DNA of 64,000 nucleotides from Spirochaetota bacterium. GTDB lineage: Bacteria; Spirochaetota; UBA4802; JAFGDQ01. Shown in pieces: positions 37,383-46,297 of this stretch. How positions within the stretch are numbered: the first letter of the stretch is position 1; each line of letters starts with the position of its first letter. Location: assembly GCA_034190085.1 (NCBI GenBank), contig JAXHTS010000030.1, forward strand, positions 62,001 through 126,000, in the 5' to 3' direction. The notes beneath the pieces are model-generated. The model ran no database searches and was not told the origin of the DNA. It worked only from the letters and a program-made list of their open reading frames with translations. Made by a program: the position numbers and the translations under genes.

Positions 37383-37487
37383 ATATCTCCTCCTTATATT
37401 GAAATTATATTTTCAAGCTGATAAAAGTAGTGGAAAACTTTTTCTGCTTCTTGTCAGCAATATCACTCATCATTTTAATTGTATAGA

Positions 37488-39830
37488 CTAATTAAGCCAA
37501 TTTATGTTAATGAGATTGATCCTTTTTTCGTTTATATCATCACCTAAAATTTCGATAATTTCATTCTTGGAACTGAAGTAGAGAATCTGCCACCCTTCAC
37601 TTGATATCTTTTTTAGGGTCTCCATCTGTCTTAAAATTCTATCAAAGTCAGACTTTATAAATGGATCATCTAGAATAAATAGACCCTTTTCAGCTTTTAA
37701 TATCTTTTCTCCCAGCGCCAGTCTTATCGATAAATAGAGTTGGTCATAAGCCCCACCTGAGAGCACATCAGCATTAATTAGTTCATTGGTACTATACCGT
37801 ACCTTCACCCTTTCATCTTCCTTATCATAGATCACTTCATCGTACAGGCCATTAGTTATTGTTTCAAAGATATTTGACACGGATATGTAAGAATCCTTGG
37901 AAAAGAGTTCGAGAACCTTCTCCTTCTCATCCCTCTCTATTTCATCCAATATCTCAACTGCATTTATTATCGACCTTCTTCTCCTATCATTTAAGTTAAT
38001 GAAATCCCGGAGTCGGTTCTCTATTCCATCAAGATCGCTGAGGGTTTTACAATAATATATCTCACCCCCTGCTACAAGCACATCATTCGCTGTCCTCTCT
38101 ATCTCTAACATCAGATCTCCCAACCTATCAATCCTTTCTGTTAAACCACTTATCTCCTTCTCCACTCCTCTCAATTTATTCTTAAGCTTAGAATATTTAT
38201 TTTCATCATATACCCTTCCCTGCCCTCTATCTCTGAATGTCTCCAACTCCTGAATCTTAGATCCCCAAAAACTGATGTTCTCTCTCAAATTTCTCCCCGC
38301 TTTACCCAGCAGGCTTTCAAGTTTGGAAAAGAGGTTCTCTTTATCCGATTCAGCAATTCTTTTTAGGGTTAATATTTTTCTATACTCATCAATCGTTCCA
38401 ATCCGTATTTCTCTTTTGATTGTGTCCAACTTTTCAACTTCCACATCGATTATCCTTTTAAGCTCCTTTAATCTTTCATCCACTTCACTGATATGCCGCT
38501 TCTTTATCATTAGAAGGGTTTTGCATTCCTCAAACTCATACTTTTTATTATCTAACACTGCATTAAATCCCTGAATACCTGATATCATCTCTTCAATTGT
38601 TGAAGAATTGATGCCTAACTGTACTATATTTAATTTAACATCTTCAAAAGATCTCTTTATTCTCCTTCCCCTTATCTCAATAATCAATTCATATCCCAAA
38701 AGCGTAATCGTAATCAATAGAGCTATTATGCCAGGTATATAAAAATAGGCAGAGGGTTTAACAAATATGATGGCCAAGAATAGAATAAAGAATATGGATA
38801 TGGATAGGATAAGGGTTCTTTTTAGATGAATTTGTAAAGATATATTCGAATGAATCTGCGTGAAGCCGTCTTTAATATCATTTATCCTTGGCTTCTCTTC
38901 ATCAAGTAGGCTTTTCCTCTTTTCCATGGAAAGGAGTTCATTCGAAATTTCTCTTAGATTTATTTCATTAGTATCAATTTCATAATTTAAGGCATCCTTC
39001 TTATTATTGAGTTCAAGTATTTCCCTTTCGCTCCTCATTACCTCCTTTTCGCCATCCTGCCATCTCTGTGCTACATCTTCCTGATAGACATCCATGCCCT
39101 TCAGTTCACCTACCCTTTTCTCAAAATTTTTTAATAAATTGCTGCATATTTCGAATCTCTCCCTATTGCGCGCATTTTCATACTCATCAACCTCGTAGTT
39201 GAGTTGAATAAATTCTTCCTTTAATCTGTAGAGCCTTATCTCAAGTTTATCATATCCCTCTTCCCTAAGTCTTTTTTTATGCGATTGTATTTTTATGAGC
39301 AAGTCCCTCGCTCTATTGAGCCTTGTCCTTAGTTTATGTGTCTTTTCATCATTCTTGTAATCCAGACCATCAGTTAGTCGACCAATCTCTTTAAGGCTCT
39401 TTCTTATCCTGCTTATATCTGAGGTTCTTAATCCCACAAGTTTTTCGGTAATAGCTGTATAATAGTCTGCCTCATCAGCGATGGATAGATCGCTATTCCT
39501 GATGATAAAGATATTTCTAAAATCGGATGCAGTTAAGGGTATTTGAGCTGATTTTGTTAGAATAGTCAGATCCCCATCTTGGGGAAGTGTGCGAAACCCT
39601 TCCTCATTTGTAAAACCGAGAATTATGTAGCCCATTGGATCGCTACTTACTCTATTTAGCTGTTTAAACTGCTTTACATTCTTTCCCAAAAGTAGTCTTA
39701 TTAGGGCATCAATGGTAAGCGTTTTCCCGCGTTCATTTTTACCGTAAAGGAGATTGAAATCACCTAATAGTATTTTACCAGTTTCGCCAAGGGGGCCATA
39801 TCTGGTTATACAAAATTCCTTTATCCTCAA
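37488..39830 (-). CDS. SbcC/YhaN-like coiled-coil ATPase with membrane hairpin
   Basis: 780 residues. Walker A GKNERGKT (about 30-37) at the N-terminus, long coiled coils on both sides of a two-helix hydrophobic hairpin (about residues 330-375), then an ABC signature LSGGAYDQLYLSIRLALGEKIL and Walker B GLFILDDPF. The central hydrophobic hairpin is characteristic of the YhaN/COG4717 group rather than true SbcC. It starts with TTG that overlaps the TGA of the nuclease gene; GGAGG lies seven bases upstream. It probably forms a complex with that nuclease acting on DNA ends. Confidence 0.88.
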   Translation of the reverse strand: MRIKEFCITRYGPLGETGKILLGDFNLLYGKNERGKTLTIDALIRLLLGKNVKQFKQLNRVSSDPMGYIILGFTNEEGFRTLPQDGDLTILTKSAQIPLTASDFRNIFIIRNSDLSIADEADYYTAITEKLVGLRTSDISRIRKSLKEIGRLTDGLDYKNDEKTHKLRTRLNRARDLLIKIQSHKKRLREEGYDKLEIRLYRLKEEFIQLNYEVDEYENARNRERFEICSNLLKNFEKRVGELKGMDVYQEDVAQRWQDGEKEVMRSEREILELNNKKDALNYEIDTNEINLREISNELLSMEKRKSLLDEEKPRINDIKDGFTQIHSNISLQIHLKRTLILSISIFFILFLAIIFVKPSAYFYIPGIIALLITITLLGYELIIEIRGRRIKRSFEDVKLNIVQLGINSSTIEEMISGIQGFNAVLDNKKYEFEECKTLLMIKKRHISEVDERLKELKRIIDVEVEKLDTIKREIRIGTIDEYRKILTLKRIAESDKENLFSKLESLLGKAGRNLRENISFWGSKIQELETFRDRGQGRVYDENKYSKLKNKLRGVEKEISGLTERIDRLGDLMLEIERTANDVLVAGGEIYYCKTLSDLDGIENRLRDFINLNDRRRRSIINAVEILDEIERDEKEKVLELFSKDSYISVSNIFETITNGLYDEVIYDKEDERVKVRYSTNELINADVLSGGAYDQLYLSIRLALGEKILKAEKGLFILDDPFIKSDFDRILRQMETLKKISSEGWQILYFSSKNEIIEILGDDINEKRINLININWLN

Positions 39831-40897
39831 ACACCAGCCTCCATCATTGATCTTATAAATAATTCTCTTATTACAACCTTTTCCGATTCATCCAAACTCA
39901 TATTGTTTAACTTTCCATTAAAGCTCTGGTAGATATTGTCCTCCAGTAATCTGCTAATGTCTACATACTCATATGCTGCTTCTACAATATTTCCCATTTC
40001 ACACCTTAATGATTCGATTCGCTGAGTGAGGTCTTTTTCATCTATTCCATGATCTCTACAATTTATATATCCCTTTATGGTTAACAATATTTTTGAGTTT
40101 GATTCAATTTTGCATAACCTCTCTCTTATTATTGACAATGGATCTAGTTCGTCATATGGATTAAGCTCAATTTTTATAATATCATAATAAGGGGTGTCAA
40201 TATATCTTTCTATTGGGGCTTCACCAGTACTGAATATATTGACTCCTCTCTTACCAGTTTCCCTTCTTGTTATCGAGATGGGCGAACCCGGGTAGACAAA
40301 GTATTTCTTTGAGTTATATTTTATGGAATTAAAGGTTGTGTGAAAATGCCCCGCAAGAATATAATCAAAGTTCATATCTCTAAAGTAATCGAGCTTAACA
40401 GGCATATATCTCTTATCATCCTCATTGCCGAAGTCTTTTCGTGAATAGAAGCTATCTAACAACTCCCCGTGATATAAGAGAATATTGGTTTTATTTGAAT
40501 CCAATTTGCTGGAGATGTAATTTAGCTTTGAATAGATTTCCCCTTCACTAATCTCCATAAATGGCAATCCAACTATCCGCACATTACCAAATTCATAGAC
40601 ATCTTCTATTGAGCATATCACCTCTGCATTTTCGCCTAGGTAACTTCCACCCTCAAAGGATTTTGAGTCATGATTTCCTGGGAGAATATATATTCGGTAT
40701 CTATTACCGGAAAAGAGCTTTCTGATTTTTATTCTCAATTTATTTGCATCGATATCCCGATCAAAGAGATCACCGCTTATGAGTAAAATATCCACTTCTT
40801 CTCTATTCCCAAGTTCGATTATCTCAAAGAGTGCTTCCCATCTCTCTTCACTTGTCTCTTGTAGATGTATATCAGCGGTATGTAGAATTTTCATCAT
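39827..40897 (-). CDS. SbcD/YhaO-like metallophosphoesterase
   Basis: 356 residues with the five Mre11-type motifs: HTADIHLQ, ISGDLFDRD, LPGNHDSKS, LLYHGELLD and AGHFHTTF. It is the nuclease partner of the ATPase encoded next; the genes overlap by four bases (TTGA). The C-terminal 100 residues are helical. Two ATGs start the gene; AGGA precedes them. Role in double-strand break processing is from family knowledge. Confidence 0.9.
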   Translation of the reverse strand: MMKILHTADIHLQETSEERWEALFEIIELGNREEVDILLISGDLFDRDIDANKLRIKIRKLFSGNRYRIYILPGNHDSKSFEGGSYLGENAEVICSIEDVYEFGNVRIVGLPFMEISEGEIYSKLNYISSKLDSNKTNILLYHGELLDSFYSRKDFGNEDDKRYMPVKLDYFRDMNFDYILAGHFHTTFNSIKYNSKKYFVYPGSPISITRRETGKRGVNIFSTGEAPIERYIDTPYYDIIKIELNPYDELDPLSIIRERLCKIESNSKILLTIKGYINCRDHGIDEKDLTQRIESLRCEMGNIVEAAYEYVDISRLLEDNIYQSFNGKLNNMSLDESEKVVIRELFIRSMMEAGV

Positions 40898-41016
40898 ATT
40901 ATCCTGCTAAGCTACCCTTATTATTTGTAGGTGAGAAGGGATTGATGTTATAGGTCTATCATCAATAATCTATATCTGAAATCATCATTAACAATTAGAT
41001 TACTCTCCTTAATACA

Positions 41017-41146
41017 TTTAATGGCGTTACTGCAAAAAGTCGATTTCTATAATATCGATACTGATTACAGTCAATTACAGGCGATTATAACCAAATATGG
41101 AACACAAAATTTTGTCAAAAGTAATTTTTGCAGTAACGCCATTAAA
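41017..41146. mobile_element. MITE-like element with perfect 22 bp terminal inverted repeats
   Basis: 41017-41038 is the exact reverse complement of 41125-41146; the inner part of each repeat is TGGCGTTACTGCAAAAA. TTAA occurs at both ends (41018-41021 and 41142-41145), consistent with a TTAA target duplication, although TTAA is itself palindromic. The 86-base centre has no ORF. The core 41045-41088 recurs at 5709-5752. As RNA it would form a long hairpin, but no T-tract follows it. Confidence 0.75.
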
Positions 41147-41279
41147 TTGTATTTGGGAAATATAATGATAATTAACTCAGAGGTATAACTTTTCAAGTAA
41201 AAAAAGTATGGTAGGAGAAAAGGTATCTATTGCTAACTGAGTTATTTATTATGAGTTGTATGAATATTGTTTTATGAAT

Positions 41280-42536
41280 TTATAACTCAGCAACATTTTC
41301 AAGCTTAATTTTTCCGCCCCTCTCTAAAAGCAGGTATCTATTGTCTCCAGATACCTCCTCATCCTTTTCATGTGAGATACTCTCCTCTTCAGGCGCGGCG
41401 TTGTTTTCTGGTATCTCTTCAGTTTCAGGGGTCTCTTGAACTTTAGGAAGTTTTTTCCTATCAATACGAAGGATAAGCTCTTCAGTGCTCTGCTTTTTCC
41501 AATCTCTAGCCCGTGGGGCATACTTGCCATTAGGATAATTGTTCAGATATATCTGGAATTCCTTTGCAGCAAGGTCAAACCTTTTGCTCATAAAGTATGC
41601 AAATCCCTTCTTCAACTGTGCATCATGATCCTTATGATAAAAGTTATTGGTCAGCGCCCTATTGAAATAAGTTATAGCCTTATCAAATTTCTTTAACGCA
41701 AAATAGCATTCCCCTATCCAGTAAAAGGCGTTCTCGCTTTTCTTATCATAAGAAAAGTTTTTTAATACACGATTAAAAAATGAGATTGCATCATAATATC
41801 TTGCTGTTCTAAATGCATTCAGGCCACTCTTATAGGCCTGTTCCTTATATGATCTCTTTACATCCTTAGTGTACTGACTTATTGGCCCATAATACTTTAA
41901 GAAATGTTCATATAGGTCATATGCTTTATTATCATGACCCATCCTCTTTATTGCTCTTGCTTTGCCAAGTATTGCGTCTTCATTGCTTCCATTTTCATTG
42001 AGGGAGATATCGAACATCTTCTTAGCCTCTGTATATTTTCCTAAATTGAGATATGTATGTCCCAACTCTGAATATACTTTGCTTCTGAAATCCTTATTGA
42101 ATGACTCATTAAGAAGATCATGCAATTGGTTTATGCCCTCTTCTGAGTATTGTTTAATAATATTGAGATGAGCAAGTCTCACTAATATCTCTTTTTTAAA
42201 CTGCTTTGTTAGGGTGCCAGCTCTGTTCTTTAAAAGATAGTTATATTTTAAATAAGCAAGACGGTTGAGACCAAGCTTTTCATAACATCTACCAATATAA
42301 TAGTAGGCATCAGGAATCGCTTTTGATTTTGGATACTTAGCAATTACCTTATTTAATGTATTGATTGCATGATTAACAGAATCCTTATCACCTCTTTCAA
42401 ATATCAACTTAGCCTCTGTAAGCAATTCTTTAGATTCCCTTTCAGGTTTTACATAATTTTCGTAATAAGCGAATAAGCCTACACCTATTACTACCAATAT
42501 TATTCCAATTATAAATATCATTGATCTAGATATCAT
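41280..42536 (-). CDS. TPR-repeat membrane-anchored protein
   Basis: 418 residues. One N-terminal membrane segment (6-25) is followed by about eight tetratricopeptide-like helical pairs (for example AIPDAYYYIGRCYEKLGLNRLAYLKYNYLL, AFYWIGECYFALKKFDKAITYFNRAL). The C-terminal 75 residues are acidic and proline-rich, then end in a small beta segment. It probably acts as a periplasmic or envelope scaffold (YbgF/BamD-like architecture). GGAG lies nine bases before the ATG. It follows the FN3/TPR gene by 30 bases in one operon. Confidence 0.8.
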   Translation of the reverse strand: MISRSMIFIIGIILVVIGVGLFAYYENYVKPERESKELLTEAKLIFERGDKDSVNHAINTLNKVIAKYPKSKAIPDAYYYIGRCYEKLGLNRLAYLKYNYLLKNRAGTLTKQFKKEILVRLAHLNIIKQYSEEGINQLHDLLNESFNKDFRSKVYSELGHTYLNLGKYTEAKKMFDISLNENGSNEDAILGKARAIKRMGHDNKAYDLYEHFLKYYGPISQYTKDVKRSYKEQAYKSGLNAFRTARYYDAISFFNRVLKNFSYDKKSENAFYWIGECYFALKKFDKAITYFNRALTNNFYHKDHDAQLKKGFAYFMSKRFDLAAKEFQIYLNNYPNGKYAPRARDWKKQSTEELILRIDRKKLPKVQETPETEEIPENNAAPEEESISHEKDEEVSGDNRYLLLERGGKIKLENVAEL

Positions 42537-42566
42537 TGACTGAATCTCCTGGTAAACAGAATTGTA

Positions 42567-44429
42567 TTAATACACTCTTGAAATGGCATGTTCACTCCAG
42601 AATTTTGATTCCTGTGGAAAGTGCTTCTTTACATCTGGTAAGAGTAACATTTTCAGGGCTTTTCGATATCTCTTCAATTCGAGCCATGATCTACCTATAA
42701 AGAGTTTTGCCTTTGCTGCCTCATATTCGTTATCGGTGTAATTTATTATATTCTGCAATTCTTTAATTGCAACATTATATTTCCCTTTGAAAAAAAAATC
42801 TTGCACAATTGAGTCCACTTGCTGTCCAGAAGGCTTGACCTTTTGTTTTAAACCTTTTCTAATAGGTTTCCTTATCTGGTATCTCTCTTTGATGCCATTT
42901 TTTTTATCATCTATTGCGATTTCTTCTTTGGGTCTTTCCATCTTTTTCTGAATTACAACCGGATACTCAGTGACATTTACACCCTTGAGTAATCTATAGT
43001 CACTATAGCGTTTTAAATCTTCTGGTACTAATGCATAGTAATGGCTTCCTGATGGTGGAGATTCATCAATATAATTTTGATCAAATACATTTATTATATC
43101 AAGAGTAAATGAGTCATCAACATCAGCTAATGTCATTATTTCATTATTGTTTCTGACAATCCTATAATTCCTATTACCAGCGCTGCCATTAAATTTCCAA
43201 TTGATAATCACGCTCTTATCTCTCGTCTCCGATGTGATGAATTGTATTTGAATCGGTTTTCCAATTGATATTGGATCTGTTGTGTAATTTTTACCCTTAA
43301 TCAATTTAGTGTCTATTGTACCATCTCCCAGTTTGTTGAGAACCGCATAGTAATGATTACCAAATCCGGGATAGTGATCCACATAGCTTGTTGCCCCCAC
43401 ATCGACCCTCTCTAAAAAAGTCGCTAAAGAAAGCCTCTGTGCATCAGATATGGGTTTATAATACTTATATATTAAAAACTGAGAGATGCCTGATGTCTCT
43501 CCACTCCAGTTTATCTTTATTGATCCCTTGTCAGTCAATCTCGCTTGTATATTTGATACAGTCTTATGTATGCCAATAGATATATATACTCCAGTGGTTG
43601 TGTAGCTCTGATCTGAGATTAATTGAAGGTCTTCATTACCCTCAAAATCCCTTGTCGTAACTGCATAGTAATATGTGCCGCTTTTTTTTAAATTTTTATC
43701 AATAAAACCTTCCCTATCATCTGTAATGCTGATGATCTTTTCAGCCCTTCTTAGCTTTTCAGTTGTATCCAATACTGAGTTTCCTCTATATACTGTATAT
43801 ATTATACCACGGGCTTCAATCCCCCTCCATGTTATTAAGACCCATCTCTGGCTTATTCTCCTCGTATGAATTAGAGTAACCTGCATTGGTGGATTTTTTG
43901 AAAGTATACGCGGTGTTTCTTTTTCAATTACTACAGGTGTAGTGGTATAATTCATATTAGGGTATAGTGTAATTGTTTTATTGATGATACTCTTTTTAGC
44001 AAGAATACAATAATAATATATACCAGGTGGCAGATTCGAATCAATCACACTAGGGGGGGAACCGGATGGAACAACCTTTACTGACATCGAACCAAGGGCC
44101 TTGTTCGCAGTATCCGCTTGTTCTGTCGTTCTTCCTACAATAAAGTCATCCTCCGAGTCTTCAGGCATCTTCCATGTTATTCTGATAGCCCCCTTTATAT
44201 CAGGAATCGACTCAGCATAGATCCCTGTAACTATGCCTTTCGGTAATGATTTTTCTGGTGTATCCTGCTTTTCAGGTTTTATCTCTTCTGTTTTGTCAAC
44301 CTCTTCTTCATCAAGCAAGAATTCCGGATATATAGTAATATTTATAAATACTATTAAAATTATTAGAGCACAAAAAAAATATGATCGCCCTGTAATATTT
44401 TTTAAAAAAATCATAAAAATATCATTCAA
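42567..44429 (-). CDS. Membrane-anchored protein with four FN3-like modules and TPR-like tail
   Basis: 620 residues: an N-terminal hydrophobic segment (about 14-32), a PEK-rich linker, then four fibronectin-III-like beta modules, each with a Trp-containing strand (IRITWKMPED, WVLITWRGIEA, SIKINWSGET, SVIINWKFNG) and a YYYxIL/HYYA-like strand. The C-terminal ~90 residues are TPR-like. Start is uncertain: a TTG at 44429, or ATG five codons on. With its TPR partner it probably forms an envelope complex; no more can be said. Confidence 0.78.
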   Translation of the reverse strand: MNDIFMIFLKNITGRSYFFCALIILIVFINITIYPEFLLDEEEVDKTEEIKPEKQDTPEKSLPKGIVTGIYAESIPDIKGAIRITWKMPEDSEDDFIVGRTTEQADTANKALGSMSVKVVPSGSPPSVIDSNLPPGIYYYCILAKKSIINKTITLYPNMNYTTTPVVIEKETPRILSKNPPMQVTLIHTRRISQRWVLITWRGIEARGIIYTVYRGNSVLDTTEKLRRAEKIISITDDREGFIDKNLKKSGTYYYAVTTRDFEGNEDLQLISDQSYTTTGVYISIGIHKTVSNIQARLTDKGSIKINWSGETSGISQFLIYKYYKPISDAQRLSLATFLERVDVGATSYVDHYPGFGNHYYAVLNKLGDGTIDTKLIKGKNYTTDPISIGKPIQIQFITSETRDKSVIINWKFNGSAGNRNYRIVRNNNEIMTLADVDDSFTLDIINVFDQNYIDESPPSGSHYYALVPEDLKRYSDYRLLKGVNVTEYPVVIQKKMERPKEEIAIDDKKNGIKERYQIRKPIRKGLKQKVKPSGQQVDSIVQDFFFKGKYNVAIKELQNIINYTDNEYEAAKAKLFIGRSWLELKRYRKALKMLLLPDVKKHFPQESKFWSEHAISRVY

Positions 44430-44726
44430 TCAGTGATATGATTATATAATCAATATAGATATGTTGTTATATAAGGGTTTCAATATGATTTTCGGAAAAA
44501 GGAACATAACGCTTTATCTTTTATTTGATTGAATTCATATTACATAATTCAAAGTTTTTGGTCTATTCTATTTTTTATAAAAATTCTATTACTATTTAAT
44601 ATTCAACAATCAAAAGGAATATTCCGAATCTTTTATCGAGTAGATATTAGGTTATTATAGTTAAGATTAAATTATCTGCTGTGGGAATCATTAAAGTTTT
44701 TTATAGTAATTTTTGAATTATATTCC

Positions 44727-44756
44727 TTGACAGAGGTCAAGTTTCAGGTTTATTAT
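44727..44756 (+). promoter_or_regulatory. Sigma-70 promoter for the vWA gene
   Basis: TTGACA at 44727-44732, an 18-base spacer and TATTAT at 44751-44756. An ORF start at this TTG would overlap the -35 box, so translation must start downstream. The rest of 44430-44826 is AT-rich with no gene. Confidence 0.7.
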
Positions 44757-44825
44757 ACTTTAATTTTAATATTGCCAATAGATTATTCAACTTCAGGAAA
44801 ACTAATATTATATAAGGAGTTTGTT

Positions 44826-46058
44826 TTGAAGAAGATAAGAGAATCAAAAGGCGCTAAAATATTAATGGTATTATTAGTATTAGTCTTATTGCATATGAAC
44901 TTGGGAGTTCTTCATGCTGGTGAAGAGAAGGATCTAATATTGGTTCTGGATACATCCCTGAGTATGATTGGATATGGTGGCAAAAATATATTAGCAATGG
45001 TTAAAAAAAGCCTATCTCAATTTATTCATCAACTTGATGATGGAGATAGTATTACTTTTATTACATTTGATACAAGAGTAAGGGTATATCCAACGGTTTT
45101 TATTGATAACTCCAATGATAAGGATATCATCAATAAGTATATATCAATAGTAGAGGCGAATGGAAAATGGACATATACAATGGAGATGATAAAAACTGTT
45201 TTGCAAAAGGCTCAGGAATTGGAAGAGAAGGAGAAGGATAGGCAGAGATTGATCGTTATTTTAACCGATGCACTTGATGACCCCCCCCCTGAAATGCGCA
45301 AAAATAGATTGAACATCAATGATGTTACTGGCGCATATCAAGGAAAGGATTGGTTTATATACTTTGTCAATTTAGGTGATCTAAAAAAGAACAAGAGGAT
45401 GATTCAAACTCAAGAGGTTTTAAAGAAGAGGGTATCAAAATATACTAAGATAATAGATGCTGAGGAGAATTTACAGAAGAGTATTGAAGAGGATCTGAAA
45501 ACAGATGTTGAGAGAATGACTATTGAGAAGAGAATGGATGATGAAAAAGATGAGGATGGCGGATTCTCCTTTTTATATCTATTACTATTACTATTATTGA
45601 TTGCAATAGTAGCTTTATTAATATATTATTTTAGACAGATATATGGTTGGATTAGTGAATTCCTTTCGGATCTTTTTTCTACAATCTTTACTGGACGGTT
45701 TATGGGTTTAATAGGAGCATTGTCTGGTTCATTATCTGGAGTGAAGTTAACTGGGAAACTGGAATATTGGGATCATACTATCATACAACCATATATTAAC
45801 ACATTTAATATTACGAAACAGCAGATTAAAGAGCTTACAATAGGTAGAGATTCCAGTTGCACTCTCCGTATTAGCGACATCGAGATTCGTAAACCCTTTA
45901 CGATAGTTGCTCAAAAAGATAGTGGTACAGTAAAATTAAATGTTCAGGAGAGTGAAGGCAGCCATGTAGATTACATAAATAAGGATCCGGGTGGTTTCTT
46001 GGAAAATGGAGATATGTTCAAGGTGGCTAATTACACCTTCAGATATCTCCTTGATTAA
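44826..46058 (+). CDS. vWA-domain membrane protein with FHA-like C-terminal domain
   Basis: The TTG at 44826 with AAGGAG six bases upstream gives 410 residues. A signal sequence (MVLLVLVLLHMNLGVLHAG region) precedes a von Willebrand A domain with MIDAS motif DTSLS and VILTDALDD. A membrane helix near residue 260 (FLYLLLLLLLIAIVALLIYYF) is followed by an FHA-like domain with LTIGRDSSCTLRISD. The vWA would be outside the cytoplasmic membrane and the FHA-like part inside, suggesting signalling. It lies upstream of cfpA with separate promoters. In Treponema a vWA protein also lies near cfpA, as I recall. Confidence 0.85.
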   Translation: MKKIRESKGAKILMVLLVLVLLHMNLGVLHAGEEKDLILVLDTSLSMIGYGGKNILAMVKKSLSQFIHQLDDGDSITFITFDTRVRVYPTVFIDNSNDKDIINKYISIVEANGKWTYTMEMIKTVLQKAQELEEKEKDRQRLIVILTDALDDPPPEMRKNRLNINDVTGAYQGKDWFIYFVNLGDLKKNKRMIQTQEVLKKRVSKYTKIIDAEENLQKSIEEDLKTDVERMTIEKRMDDEKDEDGGFSFLYLLLLLLLIAIVALLIYYFRQIYGWISEFLSDLFSTIFTGRFMGLIGALSGSLSGVKLTGKLEYWDHTIIQPYINTFNITKQQIKELTIGRDSSCTLRISDIEIRKPFTIVAQKDSGTVKLNVQESEGSHVDYINKDPGGFLENGDMFKVANYTFRYLLD

Positions 46059-46145
46059 TAATGATAAAGCGCTATGTTAACAAACAAAGTGCCCAAATAT
46101 TTTTTAACTTGTGTAATAAAAAATATTAAATTTGAATAAAAAAAC

Positions 46146-46174
46146 TTGACAATTGATTTTATGCTAATTACATT
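46146..46174 (+). promoter_or_regulatory. Sigma-70 promoter for the cfpA-like gene
   Basis: TTGACA at 46146-46151, a 17-base spacer, and TACATT at 46169-46174, leaving a 123-base leader before the ATG. Confidence 0.55.
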
Positions 46175-46297
46175 ATTATGATTTATTCAATCAGTTTTTT
46201 AACCATAAAATTAAGCAATGAGAATTATCAATTACTGATTTCAAGGTAAAGCAGAATATTTGAAAAATAGATTGCTATTTAAAAAGGAGGTTTTTCA

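Noticed and set aside
41017-41146. Inverted repeat as an ordinary transcription terminator
   Set aside because: The arms are separated by 86 bases and no T-tract follows; the length and TTAA ends fit a mobile element better.
44727-44825. TTG start of the vWA gene at 44727
   Set aside because: The TTG is part of a -35 box of a good promoter; AAGGAG marks the TTG at 44826 instead.
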